Shown here: positions 26,418 to 34,267 of the stretch, in pieces | Numbering within the stretch: the first letter of the stretch is position 1 | Layout: the number at the start of each line of letters is the position of its first letter | Source of the DNA: SIG636 sp045592105 | Lineage (GTDB): Bacteria; Bacillota; Clostridia; Oscillospirales; CAG-382 | Reading direction: 5' to 3' | Length of the DNA: 64,000 bases | NCBI GenBank assembly: GCA_045592105.1 | Contig: JAZNUB010000069.1 | Span: 121,450-185,449 of the forward strand | The notes under the pieces: model-generated | What the model saw: the letters and a program-made list of their open reading frames with translations, nothing else | What the model was told of the DNA's origin: nothing | The model's database searches: none | Translations under genes and position numbers: made by a program

Positions 26418-26984
26418 TTAGCTTTCCTTATCAATTACTGTTAAAAATTTTGCAGTACCGTCTATTGCAAACTGCCCATGAGGGATACGAGGGTCAAAAT
26501 AGATGCAGTCCCCCGTTTCAAGAGTGAGCGTTTTTTTGCCGATGGTAACGCCAATTTTGCCTTCAAGCACGTAGTTAAGCTCCTGCCCGCCGTGAGAAAC
26601 AAGCTCGGGAGGTGTATCAGACGGGGCGATAGTAACAAGCATAGGCTCCTTATTTCTGCCTATATAATTGTGCGCCAACGCCTCAAACGCATAGCCTTCG
26701 TAGCGCTTTATTGCAATACCTTGGTCCTTGCGTGTAACCGTATAGTCATACATACGCGGAGCTTCACCTGTTAATATCTCCGTTGCATCAACGCCAAAAA
26801 TAGAGGCAACAGCGTAAATAACGCTGATGGGTATATCCTTTTCGCCGTTTTCGTATTCAACATACAGCGATACAGGGATATCAAGCTTTTCCGCAACCTC
26901 GGTTGTTGAAAGATCTAATATATCACGAAGGTAATGTATACGCTCCGTAACCTGCTTTAGCTTGTCCTTGTGTTCAGTATACAT
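26418..26984 (-). CDS. XRE-family regulator with C-terminal cupin
   Basis: A 188-residue protein. Residues about 13-68 are an XRE helix-turn-helix (STTEVAEKLDIPVSLYVEYE), and residues about 110-185 a cupin_2 barrel (SHGGQELNYVLEGKIGVTIG, GDCIYFDPRIPHGQFA) with likely metal-binding His/Glu. Such regulators sense small molecules. It directly precedes ksgA with a consensus promoter upstream. Confidence 0.9.
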   Translation of the reverse strand: MYTEHKDKLKQVTERIHYLRDILDLSTTEVAEKLDIPVSLYVEYENGEKDIPISVIYAVASIFGVDATEILTGEAPRMYDYTVTRKDQGIAIKRYEGYAFEALAHNYIGRNKEPMLVTIAPSDTPPELVSHGGQELNYVLEGKIGVTIGKKTLTLETGDCIYFDPRIPHGQFAIDGTAKFLTVIDKES

Positions 26985-27020
26985 CTTTTGTCCCCCTATA
27001 TAAATATTAATCAGATTAGT

Positions 27021-27845
27021 CTAAATTATATCACATTTGCTGTTTACAGTCAAGAAGTTTTCTGCCAAAACGGCTTTTGGTCTGTACGAAAAGGCATAAC
27101 GGTTGTATGTACTATCATCCATAGAGCATACGTTTTCTAGTGTGAATGAGCTGATAAAGCTGTTTTTAAAATACTCTATTTTGCTGTATTCGGCTTTCTT
27201 GTTGTATGGGCATACGTTTTGGCATATATCGCAGCCCCAAACGGTTGCCGTTTTATTTAAAGCTTCACGTTCAGCATCAGTTTTTTTCTTTTTTTGCGAT
27301 ATGGAGGAAAGGCATTTTTCTCGCACAAAGCTGCTGCCGTTTAGTGCACCTGAAGGGCAAGCAGCAATACAAGCGTTGCAGATACCACAGCTGTATTTAT
27401 TTTTAAACAGCCTTTCAGTAAGCTTGCTTGTAAACAATAGCTCCGCAATGAAAACGTAGCTTCCGTATTTAGGGTTTATTAACAGCCCGTTTTTGCCTAT
27501 AAATCCAAGCCCTGCATCTTTTGCGGCGGCTTTTTCATCAATAGGCGAATGATCCGCAAATCCAAAAATCTCACCACCGTAGATCGCTTTTAATTGTGGT
27601 ATAATCCTTTCAAATAAAGAGCTTGCGTATAAATGATAGTCCATACAGCGCGCAAAAAGACCAACGTTATAATTGTCAACTAATTTTATACTTTTATGTC
27701 GATAGGGTATTAGTAGCACTATAGCACTTTGGATTTCTTCCTCGGTTTTTATCAAGCGTTGATTAATAATGCTAAGCTTCTGAAAATCAATAACTGCAAA
27801 TTCTGTAATGCCTTCATTTTTAAATAATGCTTTTAAATGTTCCAT
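27021..27845 (-). CDS. QueG-like epoxyqueuosine reductase
   Basis: A 274-residue DUF1730 plus double 4Fe-4S protein. The catalytic-region stretch HSPIDEKAAAKDAGLGFIGK matches the QueG segment with its conserved Asp. Two clusters follow (CGICNACIAACP and CDICQNVCP). It lacks the C-terminal HEAT-like repeat of E. coli QueG, a shorter form often seen in Firmicutes. It reduces epoxyqueuosine to queuosine in tRNA if it is a true QueG; other cobalamin-linked reductases of the family are possible. Confidence 0.8.
   Translation of the reverse strand: MEHLKALFKNEGITEFAVIDFQKLSIINQRLIKTEEEIQSAIVLLIPYRHKSIKLVDNYNVGLFARCMDYHLYASSLFERIIPQLKAIYGGEIFGFADHSPIDEKAAAKDAGLGFIGKNGLLINPKYGSYVFIAELLFTSKLTERLFKNKYSCGICNACIAACPSGALNGSSFVREKCLSSISQKKKKTDAEREALNKTATVWGCDICQNVCPYNKKAEYSKIEYFKNSFISSFTLENVCSMDDSTYNRYAFSYRPKAVLAENFLTVNSKCDII
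27025..27053 (-). promoter_or_regulatory. Sigma-A promoter for the cupin regulator and ksgA
   Basis: On the minus strand TTGACT (27048-27053), 17 bases, TATAAT (27025-27030) with a TGA extension. It sits inside the 3' end of the queG-like gene. Confidence 0.75.
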
Positions 27846-27905
27846 AAAGTTCTCCGTTAAGTTGGGTGCACCTAAAATCCCCCGCTTCTTATGTGCAACA
27901 AATCA

Positions 27906-27933
27906 CCCCAAGAAGCCATTCGGCTTCTTGGGG
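27906..27933. repeat. Dispersed palindromic repeat, copy 1
   Basis: CCCCAAGAAGCC (27906-27917), ATTC, GGCTTCTTGGGG (27922-27933): a perfect 12-bp stem. A near-identical element occurs at 52326-52353, including flanking AATCAC and GGGGAC. Both lie just downstream of a separate terminator of a minus-strand gene. Confidence 0.7.
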
Positions 27934-27939
27934 ACTCCG

Positions 27940-27973
27940 ATAAAAACAGCCGCCGTAAGAAAAAACGGCGGCT
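27940..27973 (-). terminator. rpsR terminator
   Basis: AGCCGCCGT (minus strand, 27973-27965) pairs with ACGGCGGCT (27956-27948) around an 8-base loop, followed on that strand by GTTTTTATC. Confidence 0.88.
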
Positions 27974-27983
27974 ATAAATCGTA

Positions 27984-28256
27984 CTAGTCAGATACGTAGG
28001 GGATAAGTGCAACGTGTCTTGCGCGCTTAACAGCAACAGTAAGCTGTCTCTGATGCTTAGCGCAAGTACCGGTAACACGGCGGGGAAGTATCTTAGACCT
28101 TTCGGAAAGGTTTCTTCTGAGCTTAAGAGTATCCTTATAATCGATATGCTCTATCTTGTCAGCGCAGAAAGCGCAAACCTTTTTTCTCTTCTTAGGTCTG
28201 AAGGGCTTTTGACCCTGTGCCTGTGCGTTAGCCTCGGTTCTTACCTCTTTATCCAA
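27984..28256 (-). CDS. rpsR: 30S ribosomal protein bS18
   Basis: A 90-residue S18 protein that pairs with S6 on the 30S platform. The core KLRRNLSERSKILPRRVTGTC... region and RQLTVAVKRARHVALIPY are typical. An extra Gln/Ala-rich N-terminal tail of about 15 residues precedes the core. CVFC-like cysteines (VCAFCAD) suggest the zinc-type S18. Last gene of rpsF-ssb-rpsR. Confidence 0.96.
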   Translation of the reverse strand: MDKEVRTEANAQAQGQKPFRPKKRKKVCAFCADKIEHIDYKDTLKLRRNLSERSKILPRRVTGTCAKHQRQLTVAVKRARHVALIPYVSD

Positions 28257-28290
28257 AGCAGTAACCTCCTTTTACAATAATCTGTTATAA

Positions 28291-28731
28291 TTAGAACGGA
28301 AGCTCGTCATCAGCAGAAAGCTCCTCAAAAGAACCGTCTACCTTAGGAGAGCTGTAATTTGGCATCTCGTTCACGGATGCCTCGCGCGCCATAGGAGCGC
28401 CATCAACCTTGCGGTCAACAAAGCTGCATTCATCAGCAACTATTTCGTAAGAAATACGTTTACCGCCGTTTGCATCTGTCCACGAACGGGTTTGAAGGGA
28501 GCCGCATACCAATATGGACCTACCTTTGTTGAAGAAGCGCGTTACAAACTCTGCGGTTTGACGCCATGCAACAACATCAAAAAAATCCGTTTGCGGTTGC
28601 TCGCCCGCCCTTGTAAAACGCCTTGAAACGGCGATTCTAAAGGTTGTAACGGCTGTACCGTTTTGTGTTTGCTTAAGCTCCGGGTCAGCAACAAGGTTGC
28701 CTACCATTATGACTTTGTTAAAGCTTGCCAT
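28291..28731 (-). CDS. ssb: Single-stranded DNA-binding protein
   Basis: A 146-residue SSB: OB-fold (MASFNKVIMVGNLVADPELK, FFDVVAWRQTAEF, GRSILVCGSLQTRSW) plus a short linker and the acidic C-terminal tip DDELPF that binds partner proteins. It lies between rpsF and rpsR, the conserved Firmicute order. Confidence 0.96.
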   Translation of the reverse strand: MASFNKVIMVGNLVADPELKQTQNGTAVTTFRIAVSRRFTRAGEQPQTDFFDVVAWRQTAEFVTRFFNKGRSILVCGSLQTRSWTDANGGKRISYEIVADECSFVDRKVDGAPMAREASVNEMPNYSSPKVDGSFEELSADDELPF

Positions 28732-28758
28732 AACTCCTCCTGTGTGAACTGTAATGCC

Positions 28759-29052
28759 TTAGCCTTCTACTCTTGTGATGAGAGAGCGGAGAATACCATC
28801 GGTAATGTTAAAAATTCTATCAAGCTCTGCCGGGAAATCGGGAGCAGCTTCGAACTTAACAAGTACATAGTAACCCTCTGTCAAATCGTTAATGGGGTAT
28901 GCAAGCCTTCTGTTGCCCCAAACATTAACGGAATCGACTGTAGCGTTTGCCTCAATTATACCGTTGAACTTATCGGTAAGTGCGGTTATACCTTCTTCAC
29001 CGAGAGAACTATCCACGATATACAGACATTCGTACATTGCTTTCTTTTCCAT
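28759..29052 (-). CDS. rpsF: 30S ribosomal protein bS6
   Basis: A 97-residue S6 protein with a ferredoxin-like fold (MYECLYIVDSSLGEEGI, NRRLAYPINDLTEGYYVLV). Two adjacent ATGs are possible; AGGAGG at 29060-29065 gives 7-base spacing to 29052 and only 4 to 29055, so 29052 is chosen. First gene of rpsF-ssb-rpsR. Confidence 0.94.
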   Translation of the reverse strand: MEKKAMYECLYIVDSSLGEEGITALTDKFNGIIEANATVDSVNVWGNRRLAYPINDLTEGYYVLVKFEAAPDFPAELDRIFNITDGILRSLITRVEG

Positions 29053-29076
29053 CATTACACCTCCTTTTGGTCTGTG

Positions 29077-29095
29077 GCCCTGCATCTCACAGGGC
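29077..29095 (-). promoter_or_regulatory. Leader hairpin before rpsF
   Basis: On the minus strand GCCCTG-N7-CAGGGC forms a hairpin about 25 bases before the rpsF start and just upstream of its ribosome site. Autoregulation of this operon by an S6:S18-binding leader hairpin is known in Firmicutes. Whether this hairpin carries the required bulged motif is not clear from reading alone. Confidence 0.4.
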
Positions 29096-29131
29096 AAGGA
29101 GAAAACAGATTAATGTTTTCCTACTCATAGC

Positions 29132-29160
29132 ATAATATCAGATAATTTATCGTTTGTCAA
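29132..29160 (-). promoter_or_regulatory. Sigma-A promoter for rpsF-ssb-rpsR
   Basis: On the minus strand TTGACA (29155-29160), 17 bases, TATTAT (29132-29137), in the gap after prs. It drives the ribosomal operon. Confidence 0.8.
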
Positions 29161-29167
29161 GAGTTTT

Positions 29168-30286
29168 TTATTGCTGTTGTGCCGCTCTTTCCTCTAAAAG
29201 CTTGCGTATCTTAGCCTTGGGGTCAAGAAGAGGAGAAATACTTTGGTCGTGGCTTAAGGTGTTTACTATCTTGCCAAGGAACTTGGAAAGGTCTACCTCC
29301 TCAAACCAGGGTTTATTTCTGATTTCATCAGGAATATAGGAAAGGTTTGTGGAATAAAGCTTGGTAAGCTTACCTTCCTTATAAAGCTTATCGAACTTTG
29401 CAACGCCTTCGGTAAAGAAAGCAAATGTGCAAGCAACGTATGTGTTTTCGATTTTATAGTGTGAAATTTTGCGAATAATGTCGATAACAGATTCGCCCGA
29501 TGCTATCATGTCATCAACTATAAGAACGCTCTTACCCTTAAGCGGGCTACCGAGGTATTTATGCTCAACTATCGGGTTCTTGCCGTTTACAACGCGAGAA
29601 TGGTCACGTCTCTTGTAGAACATGCCAACGTCAACACCAAGAACGTTTGCATAGAAAATTGCACGCTCCATTGCGCCTGTATCGGGGCTGATAACGGTAA
29701 GCTTCTTATTGTCGGTTAAATTTTCTGTAGTTATAAACCTCTTAAGAGTAGAGTATGTTGCCATACAGTTTTCAAAAGAAGTGAAGGGGATTGCGTTATG
29801 AATAGTGGGGTCGTGTGCATCAAAGGTGATTATGGTGTTTACACCCATATTTTCAAGCTCTTTTAAAGCCATAGCACAGTCCATAGATTCGCGCCCCTTG
29901 CGCTTGTGCTGACGGGATGCATAAAGCAAAGGCATTACAACGGTAACACGGTTGGCTTTGCCGCCGATTGCGCTAAGCACGCGTTTAAGGTCTTGGAAAT
30001 GCTCGTCCGGCCCCATACGGTTTTCGTAACCAAACATATTGTAGGTACAGCTGTAATTACCAACGTCGGTAATAACATAAATATCACGCCCTCTAACGGA
30101 ATCGGGAAGCTTAACCTTACCTTCGCCGTTGGAAAAACGCACTTCGTTAACTGGTATAATGTAGCTTTTTTCGCCTTTCTTTTCTCCGCGCATGGCAAGA
30201 ATATGTTCTTCGATTTTTTCGCCAAAAGCTTTGCAATTGTTCATTACGATAATGCCAAGCTTGCCGTGATTCATCAATTCTGTCAT
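29168..30286 (-). CDS. prs: Ribose-phosphate pyrophosphokinase (long form)
   Basis: Makes PRPP from ribose-5-phosphate and ATP, the shared donor for purine, pyrimidine, histidine and NAD synthesis; xpt and hisG in this window both consume it. The 372-residue protein is longer than the classical form (about 315). It has an N-terminal extension and conserved parts MPLLYASRQHKRKGRESM, DAHDPTIHNAIPF, and the PRPP loop VLIVDDMIASGES. The long form occurs in several Clostridia. Read on the same strand as rpsF. Confidence 0.9.
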   Translation of the reverse strand: MTELMNHGKLGIIVMNNCKAFGEKIEEHILAMRGEKKGEKSYIIPVNEVRFSNGEGKVKLPDSVRGRDIYVITDVGNYSCTYNMFGYENRMGPDEHFQDLKRVLSAIGGKANRVTVVMPLLYASRQHKRKGRESMDCAMALKELENMGVNTIITFDAHDPTIHNAIPFTSFENCMATYSTLKRFITTENLTDNKKLTVISPDTGAMERAIFYANVLGVDVGMFYKRRDHSRVVNGKNPIVEHKYLGSPLKGKSVLIVDDMIASGESVIDIIRKISHYKIENTYVACTFAFFTEGVAKFDKLYKEGKLTKLYSTNLSYIPDEIRNKPWFEEVDLSKFLGKIVNTLSHDQSISPLLDPKAKIRKLLEERAAQQQ

Positions 30287-30477
30287 AATAAGCTCCTCTC
30301 AACACAGTTATTCTGCAAAATGAAATATTTACTGATATTTTAACCTATATTTTGCTAAAAGTATATAGTCTTTTTTAACAAAAGGTTGCAAAAAAAACTA
30401 ATTGTTTGGTTAAAAACAGCAATAAATCTTCAAGATTGGGTTTATTATACGTTAAGAACAAATAATGTAAATAATTG

Positions 30478-30506
30478 TTGACAACTACTTTTAAATGTGT
30501 TAATAT
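30478..30506 (+). promoter_or_regulatory. recA: Sigma-A promoter for recA
   Basis: TTGACA (30478-30483), 17 bases, TAATAT (30501-30506), about 60 bases upstream of recA. A LexA box lies immediately downstream. Confidence 0.85.
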
Positions 30507-30510
30507 TAAT

Positions 30511-30524
30511 CGAACATTAGTTCA
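30511..30524 (+). promoter_or_regulatory. LexA (SOS) operator
   Basis: CGAACATTAGTTCA matches the Gram-positive LexA box CGAAC-N4-GTTCG at 9 of 10 fixed bases. It overlaps the expected recA transcription start. lexA itself lies at 36043-36660 in the same gene string. Confidence 0.88.
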
Positions 30525-30566
30525 CACCAAAATCACAGGAGGGCGCACAACGGCGCGATTAATAAA

Positions 30567-31628
30567 ATGGCTGAAAAGGATAAGATAACCGATCAAAAGA
30601 AGGAAGCGTTGCAGATAGCGCTTGCTAAGGTTGAGAAAAAATACGGCAAAGGCTCTGTTATGCGTTTGGGTGAAAACGCCAGGATGGAGGTTTCCAGCGT
30701 TTCCACGGGCTCTCTTTCTTTGGATTTAGCACTTGGAATAGGCGGTTTGCCTAAGGGCAGAATAGTTGAGATATACGGGCCTGAATCTTCGGGTAAAACC
30801 ACCGTTGCTCTGCACGCGATAGCAGAGGTGCAAAAGGCAGGCGGTGAAGCTGCGTTTATTGATGCGGAGCACGCTTTGGACCCTGTTTATGCTAAGGCGT
30901 TGGGCGTTAATATTGACGATTTGCTTGTTTCACAGCCCGATGACGGTGAGCAGGCTTTGGAAATTGCAGAGGCACTTATTCGTTCCGGTGCTGTTGAGAT
31001 AGTTGTTGTGGATTCTGTTGCGGCTCTTGTTCCTAAAAGTGAGATTGATAACGAGATGGGCTCTGCCAACGTTGGTGTGCAGGCGCGCTTGATGTCGCAA
31101 GCACTTCGCAAGCTTTCCGGTGCCGTTGCAAAATCTAACTGTATCGTTATATTTATCAACCAGCTCCGTCAGAAAATAGGTGTATTTTACGGCAACCCCG
31201 AAACAACAACGGGTGGTACTGCGCTTAAGTTTTACGCTTCCGTTCGTATTGATATCCGCAGGGCAGAGCAGCTTAAATCCGGTGCTGAAATTATTGGTAA
31301 CCATACCAAATGTAAGGTAGTTAAAAATAAGGTTGCACCCCCCTTTAAAACGGCAGAGTTTGATATACTTTACGGACAGGGCATATCAAAGGAAAGCGAG
31401 ATTATAGAGCTTGGTATACGCTATGGCATTATTGATAAAAGCGGCTCTTGGCTTTCATACAACGGTGAAAGATTAGGCCAAGGTAAGGACAAGGTTCGTG
31501 ATCTGATTACCGAGGACAAGGCACTTGCTAATGAAATAGAAGCAAAGATAAGAGAAAAGTGTGCTGGTACAGTTGACGATAGTATCTACGACGTTGGCGA
31601 TGAGGAAGACTTTTTCGGTGACGAATAA
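30567..31628 (+). CDS. recA: Recombinase RecA
   Basis: Forms filaments on single-stranded DNA, drives strand exchange and triggers LexA self-cleavage. The 353-residue protein has Walker A GPESSGKTT, the L1/L2 loops (MGSANVGVQARLMSQALRK, GNPETTTGGTALKFYAS), and an acidic C-terminal tail ending EEDFFGDE. The start at 30567 is odd: the best ribosome site, GGAGGG at 30538-30543, is 23 bases away, but GCGC repeats in between could form a small hairpin that shortens the gap. recX overlaps the stop (TAATG). Confidence 0.97.
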   Translation: MAEKDKITDQKKEALQIALAKVEKKYGKGSVMRLGENARMEVSSVSTGSLSLDLALGIGGLPKGRIVEIYGPESSGKTTVALHAIAEVQKAGGEAAFIDAEHALDPVYAKALGVNIDDLLVSQPDDGEQALEIAEALIRSGAVEIVVVDSVAALVPKSEIDNEMGSANVGVQARLMSQALRKLSGAVAKSNCIVIFINQLRQKIGVFYGNPETTTGGTALKFYASVRIDIRRAEQLKSGAEIIGNHTKCKVVKNKVAPPFKTAEFDILYGQGISKESEIIELGIRYGIIDKSGSWLSYNGERLGQGKDKVRDLITEDKALANEIEAKIREKCAGTVDDSIYDVGDEEDFFGDE

Positions 31629-32257
31629 TGGAGGCTACCTATTCGGTTAAGCTTTATAAGGCTGACGGGGAGGCGCTTGTTAGCACTGATGACAATAAAT
31701 ACCGCATAACTATGGCTGATTACTTATGCAGCGGGGTTGAAGACGGCGCTTTTGTTGATGAAACGAGCTTGGCGTTTTTGGAGGCTGCTGCTGAAAAGCT
31801 TGCGTGCATAAAAAAGGCTTTCGTTTATTTATCGTACCGTGCGCTACCCATTCGCAAGCTTAAAACTAAGCTAAAAACGGCGGGCTTTGGAGAAGATGCA
31901 ATAGAAAAATGCATTCAACTGCTTTTAAAAAAAGGCTATTTGGACGATTATGCATTGTGCAATGACGTTGCTTTGTCCTTACAAAGGTCTAAGCTTTATG
32001 GCTTTTCGCGTTTAAGAAAAGAGCTTTATGCTAAAGGCTTTGATACCGAATGTATAAACTCTGTGCTGGATGGCTTAGAGGATTGCACGGAGGAGGACAC
32101 AACGCAAAGCGCAATTAACGCTTTGCTTGCAAAAAAGTTCCCCTCTCTTTCGCCGGACGATAGAGAAGGGCGCGCAAAAGCGGTATCGTATCTATACCGC
32201 ATGGGATACTCTTACGACGACATAAATAATGCAATTTCCGCATTAGGAAGGGATTGA
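31628..32257 (+). CDS. recX: RecA regulator RecX
   Basis: A 209-residue helical-repeat protein that modulates RecA filaments. The RecX core is visible (AFVYLSYRALPIRKLKTKL, KKGYLDDYALCNDV, YGFSRLRKELYAKGF). It overlaps recA by one base, so both answer to the SOS promoter. Confidence 0.92.
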   Translation: MEATYSVKLYKADGEALVSTDDNKYRITMADYLCSGVEDGAFVDETSLAFLEAAAEKLACIKKAFVYLSYRALPIRKLKTKLKTAGFGEDAIEKCIQLLLKKGYLDDYALCNDVALSLQRSKLYGFSRLRKELYAKGFDTECINSVLDGLEDCTEEDTTQSAINALLAKKFPSLSPDDREGRAKAVSYLYRMGYSYDDINNAISALGRD

Positions 32258-32262
32258 TTGGT

Positions 32263-33588
32263 TTGGCTATAAAGGTTGGTTTTGTTTCTTTGGGATGCCC
32301 CAAAAATTTGCTTGATACAGAAAATATGCTGTACCTTCTTGCAGATAACGGTTTCGAGATAGTTGCAGAGGATGTTGATGCAGACGTTATTATTATTAAT
32401 ACCTGTGCTTTTATAGAAAGCGCAAAGCAGGAGGCTATTGACAATATTCTTGATATAGCGTGGCTTAAAGAAAACCACACGTTAAAGGGTATTGTTGTAA
32501 CGGGCTGTCTTGCAGAGAGGTATAGGGAAGAAGTGCTTGAGCGTATGCCCGAGGTTGATTGTGTAATCGGCACAGGCTCGATTCACAGCATCGTTGATGC
32601 GGTTAATGCAGCATATAAGGGTGAAAAATTCACCTGCTTTGATGATGTTAATAAAGCCCCCTTCCAAAGCAACCGCATAATCACAACACCCGAATATTTT
32701 GCATATCTGAAAATAGCAGAGGGCTGCGATAATTGCTGTACATATTGTGTTATACCTCAAATTCGTGGTAGCTTCCGTAGCAGACCTATGGACGATATTG
32801 TTGGCGAAGCGCGAGACCTTGCCGCTTTAGGCGTTAAAGAGATATGTTTGGTAGCGCAGGACACAACCCGTTACGGTGAGGATCTGTACGGTACGTATTG
32901 CTTGGATAGCTTGCTTGCGGCTTTATCTGAGGTTGAAGGTATAGAATGGATACGTTTGATGTATTGCTATGCAGATAGATTAACGGATGGCGTTATTGAT
33001 GAGATAGCCAACAACCCCAAGGTTGTAAAGTACATTGATTTGCCGTTGCAGCATATATCTGATAATGTTCTTTCTCGTATGAACAGAAGAGATACGGAAA
33101 GCAGCATAAGAGAGATTTTGCAAAAATTGAGAAGTAAAATCCCCGATATATGTATCAGAACTACCTTTATTACAGGCTTCCCCGGCGAAACGGAAGAAGA
33201 TTTTAATAAGCTTTTGGCGTTTATTAAGGAAACAAAATTTGAAAAGCTTGGCGTTTTTGAATATTCAAGGGAAGAAAACACGCCCGCTTATGATATGCCT
33301 GATCAAATCCCCGAAAAGCTTAAGCGCAGGCGTTACGATATATTAATGCGTGAGCAACGCAAAATACACAAAGAAAACAACCAAAAAGCTGTTGGCAAAA
33401 CCTTAAGGGTTCTATGTGAGGGATACGACAAAGCGGCAGAAACGTATTTTGGCCGTTCCTATGCCGATGCTCCTGATATAGACGGCAAGGTGTATTTTTC
33501 CGCACCGCGCAGATTGCGTGACGGTGAAATGGTTGACGTTAATATAACCGAAGTTTTGGATTACGACCTTTACGGAAGAGCGTTATAA
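32263..33588 (+). CDS. rimO: Ribosomal protein S12 methylthiotransferase
   Basis: Radical SAM methylthiotransferase that modifies an Asp of S12. The 441-residue protein has the UPF0004 domain (VSLGCPKNLLDTENML), the radical SAM cluster CDNCCTYC in the central barrel and a C-terminal TRAM domain. TTG at 32263 gives the family start MAIKVGFVSLGC and lies 10 bases from AGGAAGGG; the TTG at 32254 is too close to it. The recX stop lies just upstream. Confidence 0.94.
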   Translation: MAIKVGFVSLGCPKNLLDTENMLYLLADNGFEIVAEDVDADVIIINTCAFIESAKQEAIDNILDIAWLKENHTLKGIVVTGCLAERYREEVLERMPEVDCVIGTGSIHSIVDAVNAAYKGEKFTCFDDVNKAPFQSNRIITTPEYFAYLKIAEGCDNCCTYCVIPQIRGSFRSRPMDDIVGEARDLAALGVKEICLVAQDTTRYGEDLYGTYCLDSLLAALSEVEGIEWIRLMYCYADRLTDGVIDEIANNPKVVKYIDLPLQHISDNVLSRMNRRDTESSIREILQKLRSKIPDICIRTTFITGFPGETEEDFNKLLAFIKETKFEKLGVFEYSREENTPAYDMPDQIPEKLKRRRYDILMREQRKIHKENNQKAVGKTLRVLCEGYDKAAETYFGRSYADAPDIDGKVYFSAPRRLRDGEMVDVNITEVLDYDLYGRAL

Positions 33589-33606
33589 AACAAAGGAGAT
33601 GTTTTT

Positions 33607-34254
33607 GTGAAACTCAAGGAAATGGAAGCTCCTGCTAAGCTTACTATGGTAAGGCTTGCTTTGATACCGCTGTTTATGATTTTTATCGTGTACGGATTCG
33701 GTATGGAAAACGCAGGAAAATATACATGGCCAAGGATAATAGCCGCATCGTTGTTTTTGCTTGCGTGCATCGTTTACGTGATTGATAAACGCGTTATGCG
33801 CGGTAGGGATATTACCAAGGGCTTTTGGGGCTTTTTGGATGTTGTTGCCGATAGGCTTGTTATCTTTAGCGCATTGCTTTCAATATGCTTTTCGGATTAC
33901 GTTTTGCCTAACGGGTTTTATGAAAACTTTTTCTTTTGGGCAACGGCGATAATAGTATTTAGAGAGCTTGTGGTTATTGGTATATGCCTTACGGAAGCAT
34001 CCATGAACGTGGAGCATTTGTTTAATAACGAGCCAAAACAGCAAAAATGGCTGTTGTGGATAACCTCTGCGTTACAGATGATATGTATTGTTGTTGTGAT
34101 ATTAGAGCCTATATTTTTCTCTCACAAGATTTTTAGCGAGTTTAGGCTTTTAAGCTTGGTAATAACCATTTTGACCGTTGTTTCAACCGTTGTTTCATGT
34201 TTATACAGCATAATCGCTTATAAGAAATATATTACTATCCAAGAGAATGACTAA
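33607..34254 (+). CDS. CDP-alcohol phosphatidyltransferase-like membrane protein
   Basis: A 215-residue multi-pass protein between rimO and cysS, the place often taken by pgsA (phosphatidylglycerophosphate synthase). It starts with GTG at 33607 after AAAGGAG. The family motif DxxDGxxAR-x8-GxxxDxxxD is only partly kept: D60, R65, D78 and D82 align, but the first Asp is Tyr57, the Gly is Lys61, the Ala is Met64 and the next Gly is Trp74. It may be a diverged or inactive relative. Six hydrophobic segments are seen. Confidence 0.7.
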   Translation: MKLKEMEAPAKLTMVRLALIPLFMIFIVYGFGMENAGKYTWPRIIAASLFLLACIVYVIDKRVMRGRDITKGFWGFLDVVADRLVIFSALLSICFSDYVLPNGFYENFFFWATAIIVFRELVVIGICLTEASMNVEHLFNNEPKQQKWLLWITSALQMICIVVVILEPIFFSHKIFSEFRLLSLVITILTVVSTVVSCLYSIIAYKKYITIQEND

Positions 34255-34267
34255 GGGGGTACGTTTT

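Noticed and set aside
28663..29130. Plus-strand ORF over ssb and rpsF
   Set aside because: It is antisense to two certain genes and has no ribosome site or domain.
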